From Eubacteriaceae bacterium (lineage in GTDB: Bacteria > Bacillota > Clostridia > Lachnospirales > Lachnospiraceae), in NCBI GenBank assembly GCA_910574015.1, contig CAJSYQ010000021.1:1-62158 (forward strand): DNA of 62,158 bases. Direction: 5' to 3'. The notes beneath the pieces are model-generated. The model ran no database searches, was not told the DNA's origin, and saw only the letters and a list, made by a program, of their open reading frames with translations. The position numbers and the translations under genes are program-made. Within the stretch, counting starts at the first letter, position 1, and each line of letters starts with the position of its first letter. Shown here in pieces: positions 9,057 through 18,731 of the stretch.

Positions 9057-12000
9057 TTATATTACGCTTTGAATGTTGCTTGTGATGCGGCCGTTTCTTA
9101 TACAGTCGCTGATACTGATTTCCAGTGCCCGCTGGATTTTACGATTGTTCTGCAGTTCTGTTATAAAATCCTTTGAATTCTCAACATTAGGAAGATCCAG
9201 TGACAGATTGACACTGCCGATGGATGTGGATCCACCGGGCGCCAGGGATTTCATATTTTGAAGATATCCTGGGATGGAAACTGGTCTTGTGAACTGCTGC
9301 ATCATATTGACAGCATCCGGCAGGAGTTTTGTGAAGTCCTGTGTCAGAATTGTTTCATTTGGATTTACCCGGATGGCAATCCTGTCTCCGTCTGACGGAA
9401 CACCAGATGCGCGGATGATGCCGCCTGTGCGGAATCCGACATGCGGATATTTTTTGGAGAGTGCTTTGTATACTTTTCCATTTGCCTGATAGCTCCCATC
9501 ACCAGACAGATCACCGAGTATTTGGGCAAACATATTGATATACTTAAGACCGCCGGAACCGGAGCCGGATTTTACGACATAACCGTATTTGGACAATTTT
9601 TGATTTAGCTCGCTGCTGAAGGTTTCATTGCTTTTTGCCGGCCTTAGCGGCTTGGCAGTATCCGCTTTTCCTGAATGGACTGCGAGGAAAGATTTTAGCT
9701 GTGTGACTTCGGCGTTTCGCATTGACTGTTCGGCATTGCTCATCTGCTGCTGCATGGATGGGAACAAGGGACTGTCTGCCGGCTGACTCGAGTGACTGGC
9801 ATTTTGTCTGGCATTGTAATTCTGTTCCGCTCCTGAATTGCCGGAAGGGGGATTGGCAGAGGGGGTTCCGATTTCAGTCAGGCATTCCACGATCTTACCA
9901 AAGGTTTCTGAATAGCTGTAGCCATAATCTTCTGCCTTTTTATTGAGGATTCCCTGGATGTAACCGCCATTCGTCTGGATTTGAGTAAGTCCGTCCTGCA
10001 GCAGCGCATCCGTATCCCGGAACAGACTGCTCAACAGGTCTTCGTACTGGCTGCTCATATTGTCCAGCATGTTCTGCTGGTCGCTGATATATTTGTCATA
10101 TTCGGTATCCTGCAGATCCATATTTGCTTCATCCAGACTGGTCTGTAATTTTGACCTTCGGGCACGGCCCTCTTCTGAGTCATCACCCTGCAGGGCTGAC
10201 AGCTGCTTTTCGAGGGTTGATATATTCTTTGTTTTGTCTGCGATATTCCGCTGGTAATCATAGAGATCCTTTTCCATATTCAGCACATTTTTTCTGGCGT
10301 CTGTGATACGATTCATATAATCCAGCTGAGCCTGATATTTTGATTTCATCAGATCGATGATCTTCTGTTCTGCGTCAAATTCACTTTTTGCCCATTCCTG
10401 CTGGCGGTCTATAATATTTTTGTAGGCTTCTTCCAACTGCTCCATGGAATCATAGTCGTGGCTGCCGTCACCCAGGCGGAGTGTTCCGGTTTCCTTCATG
10501 CCGTCCAGTATTTTGCGTTCCTGGTTAAAGTTATCCAGCTGGGCTTTTGATGTGTTATAGTTGATGCCATATGTGCCAAGGGTGCCGAGCCCGGAGTCCG
10601 TCAGGCCTCCCGTTTTGGAATCCGTCAGTTCCTGATGGGACAGAAGGGTGGCCATAAAGTCTGCTTCTGTATTGCTGCGTGCGGCATCCTCTGCCATTTT
10701 ATCCAGCATGGTTGTATGGAGCTCCCGGATGGCGGAAGAGTTATTGGCAATGGCGACATCGCAGTCATTGATTGTATTATCCAGTGTCTGGAGAGTGGAT
10801 TGTATCTCATACCATTCATCGGAATATATTTTGATATCTCCTTTTGCCATGGCTTCGTCCAATGATTTTTGCACGGCATTCTTTTCATTCAAGGCTTCCT
10901 GCCGCTTATTTTGCTCATATTTGTTCTGATCCTGGTAATAATCTGCTGATATGGTCTGACCCCGTGCCTCCATTCGAGCAATCTGATTCTGGATGCCCTG
11001 TTCCTTATCATTGAGCTTTCCGATCCTGTTTTCATAGTGCTTCTGGATGTTTTCTATTTTCTGCATCCGTTTTTCCCGGATGGATGTCTTTGCCTCTTCC
11101 TTTGCCATATTTTTTTCATTTAGGACATCGGAGGCATAGTCGACATTGTTGTTATAATCGATAAGCTTGTTGTACAGGCTGGAATTGTTCTTCTTTACTG
11201 TTTTGAGCAGGGTATCGGGAATCTCTTTTCCTTTTTTGATGAGATTTTTGATCTTCTTTTTCGTCCCTTTTTTCAGGCCGCTTTTTTTGAGGGCGGATAA
11301 GGCTGTGTTACCAGATGATGTCCGGAACCTTTTGGCTTTTTTATAGTAGGTGTTGTAGGCTTTGTCATCCGACTGGTAGATGGATATTTCATCATCGAGA
11401 AGCTTATTTTTGGCGGAGGCGGAGGCGGCATTGGAATATTTCGCTTCTTTGTAGGAACGCTTTGTCTCATTGTGCTCTAATGCCAGATCCAGCTTCTGCT
11501 TATTCAGATCTTTTAGTGAACGGCGGAGCTCCTCGGTTGCTTTCCGTGCCTCTTTCACCTTGTCAATATAATTCTGGTAGCTGGTGATCTTCTTTGCCGT
11601 GCCGTCATCATAGCTGTGGATCAGACGGGAAGTTTTCCCGTTGACAGCGCCTTCCTTTACTTTTTCTTTCAGGGACTTATTTGTTTTCTTATTTTTGGAA
11701 ATCTTGATCCCATTGGCTTTTTTCTCGTATTTTGCAGCGGATTTCTCCTGTGCCCGGAGCAGCTTCGTGGTCTGGGATATTTGTGTGTTCAGATTGTTCT
11801 TTTTCGTTTTCAGGGAAAAAAGATTTTCAAATCTGGCTTTGGTCAGGTCTATCCTGGACTGCAGAACTGCCAGCCGGCGGGAGATCCAGTCGATTTCCTG
11901 TTTGGTTTTTGAAGTGGAAGATTTGCCCTTAGGGTAATTGTCACCTTTTTTCACTTCTCCGATGGTAAGGTTATTATTCTCTTGTCTCTTTTTAGTGGAA

Positions 12001-14777
12001 TTAGCTTCTGTCTGAAGGGCTCCCTGTATCATAGCTTCAGTTGTTGTTCCATTCATGGAACCGCTGGTTTTATCCTTTTGCCCCCATTGGGAACCAGTGG
12101 TTGACACAAGACTGATTCCCTGGGAATCCTTCATTCCAGAGGATAAGGCGATCCTTTTCAACTGAAGCAGCATTTTCATTTCTTTGTTTACGATGCCAAG
12201 CTTGTGGCAAAACTCCACCAGAGTGGAGATACTCTGCACATCGTAAAGCCCTGTTTCAGAGATTTGCTGTCTTCTGGTAAGGAATTCTGCCAATTCTTCA
12301 TTTGAAAAGCCGAGGTAGTTTGCTTCTTTTTTGAGACTCTGTATGTCTGTTTCCATTGGATCTGAGATGTCAATATTGGTCAGCATCGGCTCCAGCTTAG
12401 CCTCTCTGGCCTGCTTGAGATTTTTTGCAAGCTGTTCTGCTACCAGCGATTCGGCATTCATAATGCCTGTTTCTTTCAGAAGTGTTTTGTAATAACTCTC
12501 ATTGGATTTGTCCAGGCCGAGTAGGAAGTTGTTGCTGTTTATATAAGATTTTGCCAGTCTGTCTTGTGCTTCTCTCAGCTCTTCTGTTGATTTAGAACTG
12601 TCACCGGCAGTATTCACATAATTCTCCCAAGCCTGCTGACCCGCAGCGTCCCATTCTGAGATACCCAGGGTATTCCGCATAGAGTTTAGGGTTGGTTTCG
12701 AGACAGCTCTCTTGTCACTATTTCTTTTCTCATCATAGGCGGCGTTTATGGCTGTGAGACCGTTCCGCATAGTATTAAGCCGTCCGGTATCTTTTACCTG
12801 GCGGTTTATTTTCATTGTGGCAGATTCCGCAGAGAGGCCAGTATCTTTCATGATCTGGGCGGCGAGAGAGGAGTTGCTGAATTCTTTTGTGGTGAGTTTG
12901 CCTGATCGTGCCAGCTTAAGAAGCCTATTTTTTTCTTCCATTGTTTCATTATCTGTACCTGGCTTGCTGAGGCCGTTCCAGAAAGAAGAAAAAGAAGCTT
13001 TTTTTGCTTTGTTTTTTTTCCTCAATTCTTTTAGCGAGAAATCAAGTTCTTCTATGGAGGTCTCTGCGTTTTTACCTTCTGCTATTAGATTATTGAGTTC
13101 TTTTTGCGTTACCTTATTTGACTCAGACCATTTATTTAAGTCCTGACTGCGTTCGGAATCATATACTTCCTGCTCTCCATAATGGCTGCCGTTATTGTCA
13201 ATATATTTGACTTTTTTGGTTTTTTTGGCATTAAAATGTTCTGTGAGTGTTTTTTGAAACTTGTCGTAATCAGTATCAACATGATCAAGATGAAAGGATT
13301 CCTTTAGTGCATCAATTTGTTCAATGGAAGCAGTACCTCCATACAATTCATCAGCAATTGTGGATATATAGCTATGCACCAGAGACTTGGCTTCTGATGG
13401 ACTTAGTTCATTAGTATTTAAGCTGAATAAGTTCTGGACAGCATCTGCAACATTATTTTTATTTGAATTAATATCATCAATAAATCCAGCCACCCAGGTT
13501 TCCACAGACAGCTGGTCGGTCAAGTCAATATCCAGATCAGCGAGAGCCTCGGAGTTCAGTCCGGAAATCATGGAAGAAATCGCAGATTTTGTATTTTCCT
13601 CTAATGACCAGAAATCGTCATCAGCAAGCAGCATACTGTTCATGGCAGAGGTTACCTGTCCGGCTTTTGTTGATAATGTTTGTTCGATTCCTTTTATTTT
13701 CTGGGAAAGTATACGCTGAACCTGCGCATATTCTTCATCTGACATATCTGAAACTTTATCCACATCAATTCCTAACAATTCCTCAACCAGATTTGCTTCT
13801 TTGCTGTCACCAAACCTGCTATCATTTAAAATATCAGACCATTTCGCTCTGTCTGTGTTGACCAATTGATTAAGAATATTTACCTGCTCTTGCTCTGAAA
13901 ACTCTGGTGTAGCTCCGAAGAGCTCACTACCATAGTCAGTCTTGGGATCGAGAAGGAAAATTCTTGACTTGCCTTTGATGATTGCATTCACTGCATCGCG
14001 CCATAAGTTACTCCAGCCATATGAATCAGTTTCGCTGCTATAATTAAAATCATCCAGAATATCTTGTATTGTGTTGCCGTCGTCATCACCGTTACGTAGA
14101 TAATTTTGTGCCTGTGATCGTATTGCATTATTGTACTGTTCTCTTGCATCTTGAATTCTGCCGCCTACAAAAGCAATTTTTTCACCTTGTTCATTAAACA
14201 GGGCGTTTAAATGCGGCATAAGCTCGGAAAGCTCCTGAACCGTATTTTTGTATTCCGTATATTGCTGGTCGGTAAGGGATATATTGGCCCCCATATCACT
14301 GACGCCTTTAGACAGCTCCTGGTATTTTACTGATAGTTCATCTATTTTTGTGCTGCCCTCTGAGAATGACTGATAGAAATTATTGAGTGAGGAACCGATC
14401 GCTTTTGCTTTTTCAGCAGCCCGTTCTTCTTTTTCCTCCAGAGATATAAAAAGTTCAGCTGCCGTGTTGATCAGTACACTGGCAGCCGCTTCTATACCAT
14501 TTAGTGCTAAAGCGGGTTTAAGGGCTTCAAGTAAACTTCCCGTCTTGCTGGCAGTCGCGGAGAAATCAGAGGTTGCTTTGCTGTTATTAACCATCCAGTT
14601 CTGATAGGCGGTTGAAACGTCGCCTACACCATTCCAGACCTGGAGAAAGGATTTGAGTTCTTTCCGGTGATCTGTTATTTTGTGAACATCAAATAAATGC
14701 TCATAGTCTTTTACTTTATCGATATGAATTGTTGTATCATTGATTAGGCCGAAGAATTTCTTTGTTTCATCTGACAT
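9057..14777 (-). CDS. Tail tape measure protein
   Basis: About 1906 aa from the ATG at 14777. The protein is mostly alpha-helical, with long coiled-coil stretches rich in Lys, Glu, Gln and Asn in the middle. The C-terminal part has the glycine/DGD pattern of tape measure proteins (GFRTGGIIRASGVPSDGDRI, then NPNETILTQ). It fixes tail length and is expected to be ejected with or from the tube. The frame stays open to a TTG at 14987, and residues just upstream of 14777 (INFTGIRDG) look like genuine family sequence, yet no start with a ribosome site is visible there. The native 5' end was probably displaced when the plus-strand zinc-ribbon array was inserted. Confidence 0.8.
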   Translation of the reverse strand: MSDETKKFFGLINDTTIHIDKVKDYEHLFDVHKITDHRKELKSFLQVWNGVGDVSTAYQNWMVNNSKATSDFSATASKTGSLLEALKPALALNGIEAAASVLINTAAELFISLEEKEERAAEKAKAIGSSLNNFYQSFSEGSTKIDELSVKYQELSKGVSDMGANISLTDQQYTEYKNTVQELSELMPHLNALFNEQGEKIAFVGGRIQDAREQYNNAIRSQAQNYLRNGDDDGNTIQDILDDFNYSSETDSYGWSNLWRDAVNAIIKGKSRIFLLDPKTDYGSELFGATPEFSEQEQVNILNQLVNTDRAKWSDILNDSRFGDSKEANLVEELLGIDVDKVSDMSDEEYAQVQRILSQKIKGIEQTLSTKAGQVTSAMNSMLLADDDFWSLEENTKSAISSMISGLNSEALADLDIDLTDQLSVETWVAGFIDDINSNKNNVADAVQNLFSLNTNELSPSEAKSLVHSYISTIADELYGGTASIEQIDALKESFHLDHVDTDYDKFQKTLTEHFNAKKTKKVKYIDNNGSHYGEQEVYDSERSQDLNKWSESNKVTQKELNNLIAEGKNAETSIEELDFSLKELRKKNKAKKASFSSFWNGLSKPGTDNETMEEKNRLLKLARSGKLTTKEFSNSSLAAQIMKDTGLSAESATMKINRQVKDTGRLNTMRNGLTAINAAYDEKRNSDKRAVSKPTLNSMRNTLGISEWDAAGQQAWENYVNTAGDSSKSTEELREAQDRLAKSYINSNNFLLGLDKSNESYYKTLLKETGIMNAESLVAEQLAKNLKQAREAKLEPMLTNIDISDPMETDIQSLKKEANYLGFSNEELAEFLTRRQQISETGLYDVQSISTLVEFCHKLGIVNKEMKMLLQLKRIALSSGMKDSQGISLVSTTGSQWGQKDKTSGSMNGTTTEAMIQGALQTEANSTKKRQENNNLTIGEVKKGDNYPKGKSSTSKTKQEIDWISRRLAVLQSRIDLTKARFENLFSLKTKKNNLNTQISQTTKLLRAQEKSAAKYEKKANGIKISKNKKTNKSLKEKVKEGAVNGKTSRLIHSYDDGTAKKITSYQNYIDKVKEARKATEELRRSLKDLNKQKLDLALEHNETKRSYKEAKYSNAASASAKNKLLDDEISIYQSDDKAYNTYYKKAKRFRTSSGNTALSALKKSGLKKGTKKKIKNLIKKGKEIPDTLLKTVKKNNSSLYNKLIDYNNNVDYASDVLNEKNMAKEEAKTSIREKRMQKIENIQKHYENRIGKLNDKEQGIQNQIARMEARGQTISADYYQDQNKYEQNKRQEALNEKNAVQKSLDEAMAKGDIKIYSDEWYEIQSTLQTLDNTINDCDVAIANNSSAIRELHTTMLDKMAEDAARSNTEADFMATLLSHQELTDSKTGGLTDSGLGTLGTYGINYNTSKAQLDNFNQERKILDGMKETGTLRLGDGSHDYDSMEQLEEAYKNIIDRQQEWAKSEFDAEQKIIDLMKSKYQAQLDYMNRITDARKNVLNMEKDLYDYQRNIADKTKNISTLEKQLSALQGDDSEEGRARRSKLQTSLDEANMDLQDTEYDKYISDQQNMLDNMSSQYEDLLSSLFRDTDALLQDGLTQIQTNGGYIQGILNKKAEDYGYSYSETFGKIVECLTEIGTPSANPPSGNSGAEQNYNARQNASHSSQPADSPLFPSMQQQMSNAEQSMRNAEVTQLKSFLAVHSGKADTAKPLRPAKSNETFSSELNQKLSKYGYVVKSGSGSGGLKYINMFAQILGDLSGDGSYQANGKVYKALSKKYPHVGFRTGGIIRASGVPSDGDRIAIRVNPNETILTQDFTKLLPDAVNMMQQFTRPVSIPGYLQNMKSLAPGGSTSIGSVNLSLDLPNVENSKDFITELQNNRKIQRALEISISDCIRNGRITSNIQSVI

Positions 14778-14888
14778 ATTGGAAATACCATTTATTTGCC
14801 CATCCCGTATACCAGTGAAATTTATCCCGCTATCATTTGGTACTGCCTGCTGATATCGAAATAAATACTTCCATTTGCTTCTGACAAA

Positions 14889-14897
14889 TGATATAAT
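14889..14897 (+). promoter_or_regulatory. Extended -10 promoter for the zinc-ribbon gene
   Basis: TGATATAAT is an extended -10 (TGn plus a consensus TATAAT at 14892-14897). The -35 (TTCCAT at 14869) is weak. It lies 31 bases before the 14929 ATG and points away from the tail genes. Confidence 0.5.
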
Positions 14898-14928
14898 AAC
14901 TATATAAGTAGATATTGGGAGGTGCAGT

Positions 14929-15387
14929 ATGCTTAAATTATGCAAGAAATGCTTTGATAATCCGCCTTCAGATAAAGTAGGTGACAATGGCTATTGGCCG
15001 TATTTGTTTGATGATGATTACGAATGTCCTCAATGTGGAGCAGAATTGGTGGATATTGATTGCCCAGTTGAAGATTATTTTATTATTGTTCAAACTTCTG
15101 GTGACAAATCATTTATTCAGGCAATGATGGAGCTGAGGGAGAAAGATCTTATCGAATACCATTTAAAGCTGCAGCAATTTGAAACCCAAATAATGCAGCA
15201 AGACAAACTTAAATATCAGAAGGAGGCGGCACAGGCGCCATATATTCCCCGGTGTCCCAATTGCCACAGTACAAACATTTTCCGGATATCTAGCTTGGCA
15301 AGAGGCATATCAGTGGGGCTGGCTGGGCTTTGCAGCGATTTGATAAATAAATCCTATAAATGTAAGGCTTGTGGATATACCTGGTAG
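14929..15387 (+). CDS. Double zinc-ribbon protein of unknown function
   Basis: 152 aa, ATG behind GGGAGGT. The N-terminus has CKKC and CPQC pairs (residues 5-38). The C-terminus has CPNC and CKAC pairs (about 110-150) flanking a short hydrophobic glycine-rich segment (SLARGISVGLAGLC). The centre (60-105) is helical and charged. I do not recognise the family beyond its zinc ribbons. It heads a five-gene plus-strand block facing away from the tail operon, so it is probably accessory cargo rather than a structural gene. Confidence 0.65.
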   Translation: MLKLCKKCFDNPPSDKVGDNGYWPYLFDDDYECPQCGAELVDIDCPVEDYFIIVQTSGDKSFIQAMMELREKDLIEYHLKLQQFETQIMQQDKLKYQKEAAQAPYIPRCPNCHSTNIFRISSLARGISVGLAGLCSDLINKSYKCKACGYTW

Positions 15388-15476
15388 ATAGATAATTTGG
15401 GAGCTGGGAGCTAAGGTGTGCCTCACTTAATCCAATAGCAGTGTTCCTTATATTATCCAAAAGGAGGCGTGGCCCT

Positions 15477-16085
15477 ATGTCTTTGATCAGCTGCCCGGAG
15501 TGTAATAAAGAGATTTCAGATACCTCTTCAAAATGCATCCATTGTGGATATCAATTGAAAAAGAAAAAACCAGTTAAAAAAATCATGGCGGTAACTGGAT
15601 CCGTTATAGTGATCCTTGCTGCCGTTGTACTGCTTGTACTAAAACTCTGTCAGCCGGATCCCATCTTTCCGACTTATCTTGAATTAATGGAATGCCGATC
15701 GCCGGAAAAGGTTAAGGATATATTAGGAGAGGAATTTTCACATAGTGATCATGAAAATGGATTTGTCTTTGATACCTATCGGGATATCGAGATTGATGGC
15801 CTAGGATGTGTTTTGCTCTCAATTCATTATGAAAATGGAAAATGTACGGGGATATCCTGGCAAACCCAAAAGATGGACCAGGGAACCAAGGATACATTTT
15901 TTGAAACCATGGTTGACCGGTTTGGTGATGTGCAGGGTTATCAGACCGAAAAATATGCTGATATAACGTCGGAGCAGTTTCATTGGAAAGGCGAAGAAGA
16001 TTTTTGGGTACATATCAACCATTCGGATGAAGATGAGGAGGGGATTTATTATATTAAAGTTATGGTTAACTGGAGATATATTTAA
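15477..16085 (+). CDS. Zinc-ribbon/one-TM exported-domain protein, copy 1
   Basis: 202 aa. The ATG at 15477 follows AAAGGAGG by nine bases. A zinc ribbon (CPEC, CIHCGY, residues 6-25) is followed by a lysine-rich stop-transfer segment, a TM helix (about 37-58) and a domain of about 140 residues that should lie outside the membrane. It ends in NWRYI, two residues longer than the other copies. The outer domain begins PTYLELMECRSPEKVKDILG and I do not recognise it. Topology places the ribbon in the cytosol. Confidence 0.7.
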   Translation: MSLISCPECNKEISDTSSKCIHCGYQLKKKKPVKKIMAVTGSVIVILAAVVLLVLKLCQPDPIFPTYLELMECRSPEKVKDILGEEFSHSDHENGFVFDTYRDIEIDGLGCVLLSIHYENGKCTGISWQTQKMDQGTKDTFFETMVDRFGDVQGYQTEKYADITSEQFHWKGEEDFWVHINHSDEDEEGIYYIKVMVNWRYI

Positions 16086-16183
16086 ATGTTTTAATAATTT
16101 GTAACTGCACTGGGGAGCTAAGGTGTGCCTTACTTATTCCAATAACAGTGTTCCTAATATTATCCAAAAGGAGGCGTGGCCCT

Positions 16184-16786
16184 ATGTCTTTGATCAGCTG
16201 CCCGGAGTGTAATAAAGAGATTTCAGATACCTCTTCAAAATGCATCCATTGTGGATATCAATTGAAAAAGAAAAAACCAGTTAAAAAAATCATGGCGGTA
16301 ACCGGATCCGTTATAGTGATCCTTGCTGCCGTTGTACTGCTTGTACTAAAATTCTGTCAGCCGGCTTCCATTTTTCCGTCTTTTATAGAATTAATGGAAT
16401 GTCGATCGCCGGAAAAGGTTAAGGATATATTGGGCGAGGATTTTTCTCATAATGATTTTGAAGATGGATTTGCTTTTGATACCTATCGGGATATTGAGAT
16501 TGATGGCCTAGGCTGTGTGTTATTCAAGATCCGTTATAAAAATGGAAAATGTATAGGAATATCCTGGCAAACCCAAAATATGGACCAGGGAACCAAGGAT
16601 ATATTTTTTGAAGCCATGGTTGACCGGTTCGGTGATGTGCAGGGTTATCAGACCGAACGATATGGCGATATAACGTCGGAGCAGTTTCATTGGAAAGGCG
16701 AAGAAGAATTTTGGCTACATAACAACCATTCGGATGAAGACGGGGAGGGGATTTATTATATTGACGTTACCGTAAACTGGAGATAG
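16184..16786 (+). CDS. Zinc-ribbon/one-TM exported-domain protein, copy 2
   Basis: 200 aa with the same layout as copy 1: N-terminal zinc ribbon, basic linker, TM helix near 37-58, outer domain. It is distinguished by ASIFPSFIELMEC after the membrane segment, DFSHNDFEDGFAF, and CVLFKIRYKNGKC. The ATG is set by the conserved AAAGGAGG leader. The changes cluster in the outer domain, as expected if that part contacts a variable partner. Confidence 0.7.
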   Translation: MSLISCPECNKEISDTSSKCIHCGYQLKKKKPVKKIMAVTGSVIVILAAVVLLVLKFCQPASIFPSFIELMECRSPEKVKDILGEDFSHNDFEDGFAFDTYRDIEIDGLGCVLFKIRYKNGKCIGISWQTQNMDQGTKDIFFEAMVDRFGDVQGYQTERYGDITSEQFHWKGEEEFWLHNNHSDEDGEGIYYIDVTVNWR

Positions 16787-16889
16787 ATTTAAATGTTTTA
16801 TAATTTTTAACTGCACTGGGGAGCGAAGGTGTGTCTTACTTATTCCAATAACAGTGTTCCTAATATTATTCAAAAGGAGGCGTGGCTCT

Positions 16890-17492
16890 ATGTCTTTGAT
16901 CAGCTGTCCGGAATGTAATAAAGAGATTTCAGATACCTCTTCAAAATGCATCCATTGTGGATATCAATTGAAAAAGAAAAAACCAGTTAAAAAAATCATG
17001 GTGGTAACCGGATCCGTGATGGTGATCCTTGCTGCCGTTGTACTGCTTGTACTAAAACTCTGTCAGCCGGATCCCATTTTTCCAACTTTTATTGAATTAA
17101 TGGAATGCCGATCGCCGGAAAAGGTTAAGGATATATTAGGAGAGGAATTTTCACATAGTGATCATGAAAATGGATTTGTCTTTGATACCTATCGGGATAT
17201 CGAGATTGATGGCCTAGGATGTGTTTTGCTCTCAATTGATTATGAAAATGGAAAATGTACGGGGATATCCTGGCAAACCCAAAAGATGGACCAGGGATCC
17301 AAGGATACATTTTTTGAAACCATGGTTGACCGGTTTGGTGATGTGCAGGGTTATCAGACCGAACGATATGGCGATATAACGTCGGAGCAGTTTCATTGGA
17401 AAGGCGAAGAAGAATTTTGGCTACATAACAACCATTCGGATGAAGATGGGGAGGGGATTTATTATATTGAAGTTACCGTAAACTGGAGATAA
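16890..17492 (+). CDS. Zinc-ribbon/one-TM exported-domain protein, copy 3
   Basis: 200 aa. The first half of the outer domain is nearly identical to copy 1 (EEFSHSDHENGFVFD), while the last quarter is identical to copy 2 (YGDITSEQF, then EEEFWLHNNHSDED). This mosaic is what unequal crossover or gene conversion inside the array would produce. Confidence 0.7.
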   Translation: MSLISCPECNKEISDTSSKCIHCGYQLKKKKPVKKIMVVTGSVMVILAAVVLLVLKLCQPDPIFPTFIELMECRSPEKVKDILGEEFSHSDHENGFVFDTYRDIEIDGLGCVLLSIDYENGKCTGISWQTQKMDQGSKDTFFETMVDRFGDVQGYQTERYGDITSEQFHWKGEEEFWLHNNHSDEDGEGIYYIEVTVNWR

Positions 17493-17595
17493 ATTTATAT
17501 ATATCAAAAGTTTGTAAACCGTAACAGGTGCTAAGGTGTATCTTATTTTCCCATAACAGTATTCCTAATATTACCCATTAAGGAGGCGTGGCTCT

Positions 17596-18198
17596 ATGTC
17601 TTTGATCAGCTGCCCGGAGTGTAATAAAGAGATTTCAGATACCTCTTCAAAGTGCATCCATTGTGGATATCAATTGAAAAAGAAAAAGCCAGTTAAAAAG
17701 ATCATGGCAGTAATTGGATCCGTGTTGGTGATCCTTACTGCCGTTGTACTGCTTGTACTAAAATTCTGTCAGCCGGATCCAATCTTCCCGACTTTTATTG
17801 AATTAATGGAATGCCGATCGCCGGAAACGGTTAAGGATATATTGGGCGGGGATTTTACTTATGATGATCATGAAAATGGCTTTGCTTTTGACACCTATCG
17901 GGATATCGAGATTGATGGCTTAGGCTGTCCTTTGTTCTCTATCGATTATGAGAATGGAAAATGTATAGGAATATCCTGGCAAACCCAAAAGATGGACCAG
18001 GGAACCAAGGATACATTTTTTGAAGCCATGGTTGACCGGTTTGGTGATGTGCAGGGTTATCAGACCGATAAATATGCCGATATAACGTCGGAGCAGTTTC
18101 ATTGGAAAGGTGAAGAAGATTTTTGGATGAATATTGACCACTCAGATGAAGACAGGGAGGGGATTTATTTTATTGAAGTTTTGGTTAACTGGAGATAA
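17596..18198 (+). CDS. Zinc-ribbon/one-TM exported-domain protein, copy 4
   Basis: 200 aa and the most divergent copy. It has GGDFTYDDHENGFAF, CPLFSIDYENGKC and DFWMNIDHSDEDREG in the outer domain, and small changes in the TM helix (IGSVLVILTAVVLLVLK). Its leader is also diverged but keeps AGGAGGCGTGG before the ATG. It is the last gene before the long gene-free structured stretch. Confidence 0.7.
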   Translation: MSLISCPECNKEISDTSSKCIHCGYQLKKKKPVKKIMAVIGSVLVILTAVVLLVLKFCQPDPIFPTFIELMECRSPETVKDILGGDFTYDDHENGFAFDTYRDIEIDGLGCPLFSIDYENGKCIGISWQTQKMDQGTKDTFFEAMVDRFGDVQGYQTDKYADITSEQFHWKGEEDFWMNIDHSDEDREGIYFIEVLVNWR

Positions 18199-18731
18199 AT
18201 TTATTTGTTAGAGATATTTGTGCCCGCTTTCACGGGGGTCAGACTGTATATCACAACTGTATGCAATTACGCCTGCATGCAGTCGAACCTTGTCAGTCGT
18301 TGGGGGTTAAGGCGTGGCATTATCTGCCACAGCTATCTGCCATAATCATGTCAGACTTAGCCTTTCCCTGCTTTCAGTGTCTTGTGTCATGGCACGTCAC
18401 ACTTACCTATTGATCAGCCATTCCTTTTCGTATCGCTATATAAATGCACAGATGCAGATCAGAAGATATAACGGATACTAAAGCATAAAACGTTACTTAG
18501 ATTCTCATCCTATAACATACCATATACGTTTCTTTCTGCTTTTCAGCACCTTGCCGTCTGCCGTTTCCGGCTCCGTTTTGGATTGTATATGATCTTTAGG
18601 CTTTCCAGCATATTCGGTTTTTATAATTGGTTTCAATTAAAGGTATCCATCTTATTTTATGTGGCTGATGCTCCCGTCCGTTGGCTGCATGGCGTTATTA
18701 TGCAACCTTAGAGGGGTGGGCGCAGTACGTT
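18199..18731 (-). ncRNA. Candidate large structured non-coding RNA
   Basis: About 530 nt without a gene, inside the tail operon. Read on the minus strand it contains many hairpins: GGTTGCAT/ATGCAGCC (8 bp, one wobble), GCCG-GAAA-CGGC, TGCT-GAAA-AGCA, GTGGCA-GATAA-TGCCAC, ACTGCATGC/GCATACAGT (one mismatch) enclosed by GACTG/CAGTC, and CCCGT-GAAA-GCGGG at the 3' end. Three of these close with the GNRA loop GAAA. Length and phage setting recall ornate RNAs such as ROOL and GOLLD, but I cannot match a known consensus. It could instead be a long untranslated region or decayed sequence. Strand and ends are guesses. Confidence 0.45.

Larger units (their letters stand above)
15410..18198 (+). repeat. 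Four-copy tandem gene array, unit about 706 bp
   Basis: Start codons at 15477, 16184, 16890 and 17596 are 707, 706 and 706 bases apart. Each unit carries the same leader (GAGCTAAGGTGTGCCT, later AGGAGGCGTGG) and the same gene. The first 60 codons are almost invariant, while the outer domains differ at scattered positions. This is recent tandem duplication with selection or gene conversion acting unevenly. Confidence 0.9.

Noticed and set aside
9057-14987. TTG at 14987 as the tape measure start
   Set aside because: The first 40 residues are antisense to the zinc-ribbon gene and its promoter and have no ribosome site. The frame is open there, but the start is not credible.
18199-18731. Group I or group II intron, or IS200-type remnant
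   Set aside because: I could not find a group II domain V pattern, a group I core or an encoded endonuclease/transposase, and the flanking genes are not split by it.
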